Assembly: GCA_947254045.1 (NCBI GenBank) | Contig: CAMYBO010000091.1 | Location: 1 to 5,555 of the forward strand | Source of the DNA: an uncultured Granulicatella sp. | GTDB taxonomy: Bacteria; Bacillota; Bacilli; Lactobacillales; Aerococcaceae | DNA length: 5,555 nucleotides | Direction of reading: 5' to 3' | Shown: one piece after another, positions 1 to 5,555 of the stretch | Layout of the letters: every line of letters begins with the position of its first letter | Position numbering within the stretch: the stretch's first letter is position 1 | The notes under the pieces: model-generated | What the model was told of the DNA's origin: nothing | The model's input: the letters and a program-made list of their open reading frames with translations, nothing else | The model's database searches: none | Position numbers and translations under genes: made by a program

Positions 1-1
1 G

Positions 2-30
2 TTGACAATAAAACGTTCGCAAAGTATAAT
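2..30 (+). promoter_or_regulatory. Sigma-A promoter of the operon
   Basis: The -35 box TTGACA (2-7) and the -10 box TATAAT (25-30) both match the consensus at all six positions and are separated by the ideal 17 bp. Transcription should start near 36-37, giving a leader of roughly 48 nt before the first gene at 85. A consensus promoter this strong is usually held down by a repressor, which fits the palindrome lying directly downstream. The upstream region is outside the window. Confidence 0.85.
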
Positions 31-42
31 GAACTCATTAGG

Positions 43-58
43 TTGACACCGGTGTCAA
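43..58. promoter_or_regulatory. Operator candidate: perfect 16-bp palindrome
   Basis: TTGACACCGGTGTCAA is a perfect inverted repeat with no central spacer, at about +7 to +22 relative to the predicted transcription start. That position suits a repressor that blocks polymerase loading or clearance. Size and symmetry resemble sites bound by dimeric TetR-type regulators, but the regulator family is inferred and no regulator gene lies in the window. The stem could also fold in the RNA, but there is no loop and no T-run, so a terminator role is unlikely. The left half repeats the GTTGACA seen at 1-7 in the -35 region, about 41 bp (four helical turns) upstream. Confidence 0.7.
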
Positions 59-84
59 AAACAAGATAACAAAGGAAGAAGTTT

Positions 85-747
85 ATGAAAAATCTTACTA
101 AAATTAAATTTAAAGAAAATGGTGAATTTAACCATTTTCCAGGAAATACTGTAGTTGCAAATTTATACAGTAAACCAGACTTGATGGAAGTAGTTGATAT
201 TATTCAATCTCGCTATAGAGAGTTACCATTTATTGATAAATTTACTCTAACACCTAGAGAATCAATTCATATGACAGTGATTGAGTTACTTTGTCATGAG
301 AATCGTGAACCAGAATTTTGGAGTAGCCACTTATCATTAGATACTCCATTACAGGAAATTCATGATTATTTTGCAAAACAATTAGAAATATTTCCATTGT
401 TGAATGAAAACATTCATATGAGAGTAACTGAAATGGGAAATCAAAATATTTTAGCGGAACCTGCTGATGAAGAATCTGCTAAAAGATTAGAAGAAATACG
501 TACATATGTTTCAGAAAAAGCAGGAGTACGTTTCCCTAATCATAATCGATATCAATTTCATATCTCAATTGGATATTTACGAGTTCCGTTAACTGAAGAA
601 GAAGATAAGGAATTTAAAAAAGTAAAAGAAGAATTAACAAAAGTATTACTAGAGAAAGTACCTGTAATTACTGTAAATCGCATTGATTATACAGTGTTTG
701 AAGATATGAGACAATTTGTTCCATATCATGAAAAATTTGGGAAATAA
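85..747 (+). CDS. 2H phosphoesterase superfamily protein, DUF1868-like
   Basis: This 220-aa soluble cytoplasmic protein has no signal peptide or membrane segment. Two H-x-T/S motifs define the 2H phosphoesterase fold: H62-M-T64 within a hydrophobic strand, and H159-I-S161 followed by GYL. The N-terminal G-x-F-x-x-FPGNTVV stretch (residues 13-24) is characteristic of DUF1868 proteins. Known 2H enzymes hydrolyse or ligate 2',3'-cyclic or other phosphodiesters, such as cyclic nucleotide or tRNA-splicing intermediates; the substrate here is unknown. The start is set by AAAGGAAG (71-78), 6 nt before the ATG. The gene is first in the operon, just behind the promoter and palindrome, and 26 bp before the binding-protein gene. 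This suggests that it acts on the transported compound, which is inference. Family assignment is fairly secure; the reaction is not. Confidence 0.82.
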   Translation: MKNLTKIKFKENGEFNHFPGNTVVANLYSKPDLMEVVDIIQSRYRELPFIDKFTLTPRESIHMTVIELLCHENREPEFWSSHLSLDTPLQEIHDYFAKQLEIFPLLNENIHMRVTEMGNQNILAEPADEESAKRLEEIRTYVSEKAGVRFPNHNRYQFHISIGYLRVPLTEEEDKEFKKVKEELTKVLLEKVPVITVNRIDYTVFEDMRQFVPYHEKFGK

Positions 748-773
748 AAAATTAACATAAAAGGAGTTTTATT

Positions 774-1847
774 ATGAAAACTAAGAAATTTTTATCAAAA
801 TTATTAACAACAGTATTTACAGCAACAGCTTTAGCAGCTTGTTCAAGTAGTACAAATCCTTCATCTAATTCTAACTCAGGAGCTGATAAAAAAGCAGATA
901 AAAGTCAAGAATTAGTAATCTATTCTAACTCGGTATCAAACGGGCGTGGAGACTGGTTAACAGCTCAAGCTAAGGAAGCAGGATTTAATATTCGTATGGT
1001 TGATATTGCCGGTGCACAACTTGCAGATCGTGTTATTGCAGAAAAAAATAATTCAGTTGCTGATATGGTATTTGGGATTGGAGCTGTAGATTCAAATAAA
1101 TTACGAGATGCAAAATTATTAGAACAATTTAAACCTGATTGGTTTGATAAAATTGATTCATCATTAGCAGATAAAGATGGTTTTTATAATCCAGTGATTG
1201 TTCAACCGTTAGTATTAGTTGGAAATCCTGAAGCGAAAGAAATGCCGAAAGATTGGACAGAGTTAGCAAGTAAATATAAAGGTCAATATTCAATTTATGG
1301 ATTAACAGGTGGTACTGGACGTGCGATTTATGCAAGTATCTTAGTTCGTTATCTTGATGAAAAAGGAGATTTAGGTGTATCTGAAAAAGGTTGGAATGTT
1401 GCAAAAGATTATTTTGCAAATGCATATACACTTCAAAAAGGTGAAAGTACAGTCGTTAAAGTTTTAGATAAAGAAAGTCCTGTTCAATATGGTATGATTT
1501 GGGGCTCAGGAGCATTAGTAGGACAAAAAGAACAAAATGTAGAATTTAAAGTAATGACACCAGATGTAGGTGTTCCATTTGTAACAGAACAAACAATGGT
1601 ATTAAATACTAGTAAGAAAAAAGCACTTGCTAAAGAATTTATTAACTGGTTTGGTCAAGCTAAAATTCAAGCTGAATATAGTAAAAACTTTGGATCTATT
1701 CCTGCAAATAAAGATGCGGTATCTGAATTACCTGAAGATACTAAGAAATTTGTTGGACAACTTAAACCACAAGCTATTGATTGGGAAGTTGTTGGAAAAT
1801 ACTTAGACCAATGGGTTGAAAAAGCAGAATTAGAATACGTTAAATAA
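774..1847 (+). CDS. ABC transporter solute-binding lipoprotein (Fe3+/2-AEP/thiamine-type family)
   Basis: A 357-aa extracellular receptor anchored to the membrane by lipid. The lysine-rich start and hydrophobic segment (residues 8-22) end in the lipobox L20-A-A-C23, so Cys23 should become the lipidated N-terminus. A Ser/Asn/Lys-rich linker runs to about residue 45, and the binding-protein fold begins at QELVIYSNS. The ADMVFGIG segment and the C-terminal IDWEVVGKYLDQWVEKAE segment are typical of the family that includes iron(III), thiamine and 2-aminoethylphosphonate receptors. The T-G-G-T-G-R-A stretch about mid-protein is a plausible anion-binding loop. No adjacent tyrosine pair like the FbpA iron ligands is present, which argues against free ferric iron. 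AAGGAG (761-766) lies 7 nt before the ATG. A hairpin with a T-run follows, before the ATPase gene. Role secure; ligand open. Confidence 0.9.
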   Translation: MKTKKFLSKLLTTVFTATALAACSSSTNPSSNSNSGADKKADKSQELVIYSNSVSNGRGDWLTAQAKEAGFNIRMVDIAGAQLADRVIAEKNNSVADMVFGIGAVDSNKLRDAKLLEQFKPDWFDKIDSSLADKDGFYNPVIVQPLVLVGNPEAKEMPKDWTELASKYKGQYSIYGLTGGTGRAIYASILVRYLDEKGDLGVSEKGWNVAKDYFANAYTLQKGESTVVKVLDKESPVQYGMIWGSGALVGQKEQNVEFKVMTPDVGVPFVTEQTMVLNTSKKKALAKEFINWFGQAKIQAEYSKNFGSIPANKDAVSELPEDTKKFVGQLKPQAIDWEVVGKYLDQWVEKAELEYVK

Positions 1848-1865
1848 TTTTATAAATGGTATCAC

Positions 1866-1920
1866 GAGTCTCGCAGGGTCTAAACTCTATTAGATAGAAA
1901 GAACCTTTGCGAGACTTTTT
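1866..1920 (+). terminator. Intra-operon hairpin with T-run (partial terminator or mRNA stabiliser)
   Basis: AGTCTCGCA (1867-1875) pairs perfectly with TGCGAGACT (1908-1916), and the stem can extend inwards imperfectly through GGGTC (1876-1880) and GAACC (1901-1905). A small apical hairpin TCTAT/ATAGA (1886-1890 with 1894-1898) sits in the loop. T residues run 1916-1920, so the shape is that of an intrinsic terminator. It lies in the 97-bp gap between the binding-protein and ATPase genes, with no clear new promoter after it. Partial readthrough would give more lipoprotein than ATPase/permease, as is common in binding-protein operons. It could also protect the upstream mRNA 3' end from degradation. 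Confidence 0.75.
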
Positions 1921-1944
1921 GAAATAGATGAAGGAGAAAACATT

Positions 1945-2955
1945 ATGATTAAATTTGAAAATATTCAAATTAAGTATGGAGATTTTATTGCAATCGATAA
2001 TCTTAATCTTGAAATTAATGAAGGTGAATTTTTTACTTTTTTAGGACCGTCAGGTTGTGGAAAATCAACAACTTTAAGAGCTTTAGTAGGATTTCTTGAT
2101 CCTTCTCAAGGACGAATTGAAGTAAATGGGAAAGATGTGACTAAATTAGAACCTGAAAAACGTGGAATTGGAATCGTGTTTCAATCTTATGCTTTATTCC
2201 CAACGATGACAGTATTTGATAATATTGCTTTTGGATTGGAAGTAAAAAAAGTTGCTCCAGATGTTATTAAAGCAAAAGTTACAGCAGTAGCTGCAAAAAT
2301 TAAAATTTCAGATAAACAATTACAACGTAATGTGTCAGAATTATCTGGTGGTCAACAACAGCGTGTAGCGTTAGCTCGTGCATTAGTGTTAGAACCTAAA
2401 ATTCTTTGTTTAGATGAACCTCTTTCTAATCTTGATGCAAAATTACGTGTAGATTTAAGAAAAGAATTAAAACGTCTGCAAAAAGATTTAGGAATTACAA
2501 CATTATATGTTACACACGACCAAGAGGAAGCTTTAACATTATCAGACAGAATTGCTGTATTCAATAATGGGTTTATTGAACAAGTAGGAACACCACCTGA
2601 AATTTATCATCAATCAAAAACAGAATTTGTATGTGATTTTATTGGTGATATTAATGTCTTAACTGAAGAGACCGTTCATGATATTTTATCTAAAAATCCA
2701 TCAGTAAACTTAGAAGATAAGAAAGGATATATTCGTCTAGAGAAAATTCGTTTTAAACGTGAAACAGAAAAAGATATCTTATTAAATGGCACAATTATCG
2801 ATACAGAATTTTCTGGTGTAAACGTTCGATATACGATACAAGTGTCTGAAAAACAAATTGTCAATGTGACTCGTATTGATAGTCAATTTGCAATTAAATC
2901 TGTGGGGGAAAATGTAGAACTATATATTACACCTTCAGATATTGTTCAATATTAG
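1945..2955 (+). CDS. ABC transporter ATP-binding protein (PotA/FbpC/PhnT-like)
   Basis: This 336-aa ATPase powers the importer from the cytoplasmic face. All nucleotide-binding motifs are intact: Walker A GPSGCGKST (34-42), Q-loop Gln80 in VFQSYALFP, signature LSGGQ (133-137), Walker B ILCLDEP (153-159), D-loop SNLD (161-164) and switch His191. The FIGDIN segment (232-237) marks the change to a C-terminal TOBE-like regulatory region (about 240-336), seen in polyamine, iron and phosphonate transporter ATPases. Length is normal for that group. AAGGAG (1931-1936) lies 8 nt before the ATG. The next gene, encoding the permease, starts 12 bp after its stop. Function as a transporter ATPase is certain; the motifs do not reveal the substrate. 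Confidence 0.95.
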   Translation: MIKFENIQIKYGDFIAIDNLNLEINEGEFFTFLGPSGCGKSTTLRALVGFLDPSQGRIEVNGKDVTKLEPEKRGIGIVFQSYALFPTMTVFDNIAFGLEVKKVAPDVIKAKVTAVAAKIKISDKQLQRNVSELSGGQQQRVALARALVLEPKILCLDEPLSNLDAKLRVDLRKELKRLQKDLGITTLYVTHDQEEALTLSDRIAVFNNGFIEQVGTPPEIYHQSKTEFVCDFIGDINVLTEETVHDILSKNPSVNLEDKKGYIRLEKIRFKRETEKDILLNGTIIDTEFSGVNVRYTIQVSEKQIVNVTRIDSQFAIKSVGENVELYITPSDIVQY

Positions 2956-2967
2956 GGAGGGGATAGT

Positions 2968-4659
2968 ATGCGTAAAAAGTTAAATTGGAAAGATTGGCTC
3001 ATTCGTTTAGGGTTAGTCTGGTTCCTAGTAACGTTTATTATTTATCCAAACTTTGATTTAGTAGTGAATGTATTTGTTAAAGACGGACATTTTTCTATAA
3101 ATGCAATTGAACGTGTTTTAAAATCTCAAAGAGCTCTACAAAGTATTATGAACAGTTTTAAATTAGCTTTTTCATTGATTATTACAGTAAACGTTGTAGG
3201 AGTACTTTGTGTATTATTCACCGAATACTTTGATATTAAAGGAGCTAAAATCTTAAAATTAGGATACATGACTTCATTGATTTATGGAGGGGTTGTTCTT
3301 GCGACAGGTTATAAATTTGTTTATGGACCTTATGGAATGATTACAAGAGTTTTACAAAATATTATTCCTTCACTTGATCCTAACTGGTTTATTGGATATG
3401 GAGCAGTATTGTTTATTATGACTTTCTCAGGAACTGCTAATCATACATTGTTTTTAACAAATACGATTAGAAGTGTAGATTATCATACAATTGAAGCTGC
3501 ACGTAATATGGGTGCAAAACCTTTTACAGTGTTTAGAAAAGTAGTTTTACCTACTTTAACACCTACCTTATTTGCATTAACTATTATGATTTTCCTTAGT
3601 GGATTATCTGCAGTTGCAGCACCAATGATTGTTGGAGGAAAACAATTCCAAACTATTAACCCAATGATTATTACATTTGCGGGAATGGGAAATTCTCGTG
3701 ATTTAGCTGCTTTACTTGCGATTGTTTTAGGGATTGCTACTACAATTTTATTAACTATCATGAATAAAATTGAAAAAGGCGGAAATTATATTTCTATCTC
3801 TAAAACAAAAGCACCTTTGAAAAAGCAAAAGATATCTTCAAAACCATGGAATATCATTGCGCATATTGTTGCATATGCATTATTTACAGTTTTCTTATTG
3901 CCTTTAGTCTTTATTATTTTATATTCATTTACAGATCCAGTAGCGATTCAAACAGGACATTTATCATGGTCTAACTTTACTTTAGAAAACTATTATCAAT
4001 TCTTTAGTAATAGTGTTGCTTTCTCACCATTCTTAGTCAGCTTTATTTATGCAATTCTTGCTGCTATTACAGCAACAGTCCTTGCTGTTGTTTTTGCAAG
4101 AGTGGTTAGAAAGCATAAATCTCGCTTTGATTTCTTGTTTGAATATGGAGCTTTACTTCCTTGGTTATTACCAAGTACATTATTAGCAATTAGTTTACTG
4201 TTTACATTTAACCAACCACAACCACTTGTATTAAATAAAATTTTAGTTGGAACATTTGTAATGTTATTGATTGCATATATTATTGTAAAAATTCCATTCT
4301 CATATCGTATGGTTCGAGCTATTTTATTTAGCGTTGATGATGAAATGGAAGATGCAGCTCGTAGTATGGGAGCATCACCATTTTATACAATGATGAAAGT
4401 TATTATTCCATTTATTTTACCAGTAGTTCTTTCAATCATTGCCCTTAACTTTAATTCGTTATTAACAGACTTCGATTTATCTGTATTCTTGTATCATCCA
4501 TTGGCTCAGCCGCTAGGAATTACTATTCGTTCAGCAGGGGACGAAACAGCAACTTCAAATGCACAAGCTCTTGTCTTTGTATATACTATTGTATTAATGA
4601 TTATTTCTTCAACAGTACTATACTTTACACAAAGACAAAGTAAAACAACTAGGAAGTAA
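2968..4659 (+). CDS. ABC transporter permease, fused two-domain (FbpB/PhnU-PhnV-like)
   Basis: A 563-aa integral membrane protein forming the transport channel. It carries two BPD_transp_1 units in one chain, each with the cytoplasmic EAA loop that docks on the ATPase: E176-A-A-R-N-M-G-A to about P195, and E461-D-A-A-R-S-M-G-A to about P481. About twelve membrane segments can be picked out, roughly six before and six after a basic linker (residues 268-293, rich in Lys). Because one chain supplies both halves, a single permease gene suffices where spermidine and many phosphonate systems use two. The Shine-Dalgarno GGGAGGGG (2955-2962) begins on the last base of the ATPase stop codon, implying tight coupling. 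The 3' end lies 2 bp from the MgtC-like gene. Confidence is high for the role; the substrate is not shown. Confidence 0.94.
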   Translation: MRKKLNWKDWLIRLGLVWFLVTFIIYPNFDLVVNVFVKDGHFSINAIERVLKSQRALQSIMNSFKLAFSLIITVNVVGVLCVLFTEYFDIKGAKILKLGYMTSLIYGGVVLATGYKFVYGPYGMITRVLQNIIPSLDPNWFIGYGAVLFIMTFSGTANHTLFLTNTIRSVDYHTIEAARNMGAKPFTVFRKVVLPTLTPTLFALTIMIFLSGLSAVAAPMIVGGKQFQTINPMIITFAGMGNSRDLAALLAIVLGIATTILLTIMNKIEKGGNYISISKTKAPLKKQKISSKPWNIIAHIVAYALFTVFLLPLVFIILYSFTDPVAIQTGHLSWSNFTLENYYQFFSNSVAFSPFLVSFIYAILAAITATVLAVVFARVVRKHKSRFDFLFEYGALLPWLLPSTLLAISLLFTFNQPQPLVLNKILVGTFVMLLIAYIIVKIPFSYRMVRAILFSVDDEMEDAARSMGASPFYTMMKVIIPFILPVVLSIIALNFNSLLTDFDLSVFLYHPLAQPLGITIRSAGDETATSNAQALVFVYTIVLMIISSTVLYFTQRQSKTTRK

Positions 4660-4661
4660 TT

Positions 4662-5360
4662 ATGACAGCCTTAACAAATATTGAAATAGTAATACGAATA
4701 GTTTTGTCACTAGTAGCAGGAAGTCTAATTGGTATGGAAAGAGGAGGAAAATCTCAGCCAGCAGGGATACGCACACACAGCGTTGTTTGTGTTGCAGCTT
4801 GTCTAATAATGATGACGAATGAGTTTGTTTCATATAAGTTTGGAACGGGAGATCCTACACGATTAGGCGCTCAAGTAGTATCAGGGGTAGGGTTTTTAGG
4901 GGCAGGAACAATTCTTATAAAAGAAAATAAAAAGATTACAGGATTAACAACGGCTGCAGGAATTTGGGGAGCTGCAGGTATTGGTTTGGCGATAGGCGTT
5001 GGGTTCTATCAAGGAGCTATATTAACGGCTATTTCAATTTGGGGTATTATTTCAATGTTTCAACCATTGAAAATATATTTACAAAAACGTTCAAAAATTA
5101 TTGAATTGTATATAGTGGTAAATTCAACAGAAGCCTATAATCGTGTATTAGTATATTGTGCTGAAAAACATATTCGTGTTACAGATTCAAGAACAGCTTT
5201 TGGCGAAGTGAATCAAAGTCGAATTCAATATTTTGATGTACCAGAAAAGAAAATAGCATCCTTTATTACTTTAGAACTTCCTGGGAAATTTGAACATCTT
5301 CGTTTAATGGAAGAATTGTCAGACATGGTTGGAGTTATTTACTTAGAAGAAACTAGTTAA
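4662..5360 (+). CDS. MgtC/SapB family membrane protein
   Basis: A 232-aa membrane protein with about five N-terminal transmembrane segments (within residues 8-136) and a soluble C-terminal region (about 145-232) of the size and place of the ACT-like domain found in MgtC proteins. Family hallmarks are visible: LIGMERG (22-28), AGIRTH (34-39), D64-P-T-R67, AQVVSGVGFLGAG (70-82) and GLTTAAGIW (94-102). MgtC of Salmonella and Mycobacterium supports growth in macrophages and at low Mg2+, and inhibits F1Fo ATP synthase or alters phosphate uptake. Most family members, probably including this one, have no proven function. Its Shine-Dalgarno AGGAAG (4651-4656) lies inside the end of the permease gene, and only 2 bp separate the genes, so translation is probably coupled and the protein probably serves the transporter's physiology. 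A terminator follows directly. Confidence 0.92.
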   Translation: MTALTNIEIVIRIVLSLVAGSLIGMERGGKSQPAGIRTHSVVCVAACLIMMTNEFVSYKFGTGDPTRLGAQVVSGVGFLGAGTILIKENKKITGLTTAAGIWGAAGIGLAIGVGFYQGAILTAISIWGIISMFQPLKIYLQKRSKIIELYIVVNSTEAYNRVLVYCAEKHIRVTDSRTAFGEVNQSRIQYFDVPEKKIASFITLELPGKFEHLRLMEELSDMVGVIYLEETS

Positions 5361-5366
5361 CGCAAG

Positions 5367-5398
5367 ATAAAAAGGCGAGGGTAACCTTGCCTTTTTAT
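5367..5398 (+). terminator. Rho-independent terminator of the operon
   Basis: A 14-bp stem pairs 5367-5380 with 5385-5398, with one G-T wobble (G5377 with T5388), around a GTAA tetraloop (5381-5384). The G/C-rich core GGCGAGG/CCTTGCC is flanked by an A-run on the left and TTTTT (5392-5396) on the right. It begins 6 bp after the MgtC-like stop codon and should end the operon transcript. The A-run on the 5' side would give a T-run on the other strand, so it could also stop transcription coming from the right. Confidence 0.9.
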
Positions 5399-5453
5399 GA
5401 TAAAATGACTTGTTTGAAGTAAAAATCTAGTTAGTAAAATATGAAAATATAAA

Positions 5454-5482
5454 TTGTATGTTAGGATTATATTTGATAGAAT
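5454..5482 (+). promoter_or_regulatory. Probable extended -10 promoter for the next gene
   Basis: TAGAAT (5477-5482) matches TATAAT at five of six positions and is preceded by TGa (5474-5476), an extended -10 element. A weak -35, TTGTAT (5454-5459), lies 17 bp upstream. Transcription would begin near 5489, about 40 nt before the ATG at 5530. It is placed between a strong terminator and a new gene start, as expected, but AT-rich sequence readily yields such matches by chance. Confidence 0.45.
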
Positions 5483-5529
5483 GATAGGGCAAATTACTTT
5501 GAAAATTTAGATTATTTTGAGGACTAAAA

Positions 5530-5555
5530 ATGAAAAATAACAAGAAGATTACTAT
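5530..5555 (+). CDS. Start of an unidentified gene, cut by the window end
   Basis: An ATG at 5530 is preceded by GAGGA (5519-5523) at a 6-nt spacing and opens a frame reading MKNNKKIT before the window stops. The run of basic residues at the N-terminus is what a signal peptide or lipoprotein leader would begin with, but eight codons cannot establish this. It lies 169 bp beyond the MgtC-like gene, behind a terminator and a candidate promoter, so it probably belongs to a separate transcription unit. No function can be assigned. Confidence 0.55.

Noticed and set aside
43..70. Second promoter made of TTGACA (43-48) and GATAAC (65-70)
   Set aside because: The -10 match is only four of six with a 16-bp spacer, and the start would fall at or past the ribosome binding site. 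TTGACA here is explained by the palindrome.
1129..1431. 100-aa reverse-strand open frame inside the lipoprotein gene
   Set aside because: It is antisense to a well-supported gene, its composition is rich in Leu, Asn, His and Tyr as expected from complemented AT-rich codons, and no ribosome binding site or family motif was found.
1848..1944. Riboswitch or T-box in the gap before the ATPase gene
   Set aside because: The gap is only 97 bp and holds one stem-loop with an apical hairpin; no conserved riboswitch core or T-box sequence could be seen.
2352..2864. Two reverse-strand open frames (70 and 62 aa) inside the ATPase gene
   Set aside because: Both overlap intact ATPase coding sequence, including the signature and Walker B region, and show no start signal or recognisable motif.
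3483..3761. 92-aa reverse-strand open frame inside the permease gene
   Set aside because: It mirrors the first EAA loop and the membrane segments of the permease; its apparent hydrophobicity is a by-product of the sense strand.
5399..5529. Small genes in the gap after the operon terminator
   Set aside because: The ATGs here run into stop codons within a few codons and have no suitable ribosome binding site; only promoter-like sequence is supportable.
1..5555. Mobile element, CRISPR array, tRNA or defence system
   Set aside because: No terminal inverted repeats, transposase or integrase motifs, spaced direct repeats, or tRNA-like cloverleaf were seen; the genes form an ordinary ungapped operon.

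Overview
The window is AT-rich (about one third GC by eye). It has strong Gram-positive ribosome binding sites (AAGGAG, GGAGG), a lipobox lipoprotein and consensus sigma-A promoter elements. Together these point to a low-GC Firmicute, probably a Lactobacillales or Gemella-like coccus. The genus is a guess from base composition and protein style, because no rRNA or other phylogenetic marker is present.

All complete genes lie on the + strand and look like one transcription unit. It opens at the left edge with a near-perfect promoter (TTGACA, 17 bp spacer, TATAAT; 2-30). A perfect 16-bp palindrome (43-58) follows just downstream of the likely transcription start and is a strong operator candidate. 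The genes in order are a 2H-type (DUF1868-like) phosphoesterase (85-747), a solute-binding lipoprotein (774-1847), a stem-loop with a T-run (about 1866-1920), an ABC ATPase with a PotA/FbpC/PhnT-type layout (1945-2955), a fused two-domain inner-membrane permease (2968-4659) and an MgtC/SapB-family membrane protein (4662-5360). A strong hairpin terminator (5367-5398) closes the unit. A second unit begins with a probable promoter (5454-5482) and the first codons of a new gene at 5530, cut by the window end.

Lipoprotein, ATPase and permease make a complete importer of the iron(III)/thiamine/2-aminoethylphosphonate/polyamine-like class. The binding protein has no adjacent Tyr-Tyr pair of the kind that binds iron in FbpA proteins, and the first gene is a predicted phosphodiester-cleaving enzyme. 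The most interesting reading is therefore an operator-controlled module that imports a phosphorus-containing or cyclic-phosphate compound, processes it inside the cell, and adjusts membrane or ion homeostasis through the MgtC-like protein. The substrate is an inference and is not shown by the sequence. The internal hairpin after the lipoprotein gene probably sets a high lipoprotein to ATPase/permease ratio. Nothing in the window resembles a mobile element, CRISPR array, tRNA or rRNA.
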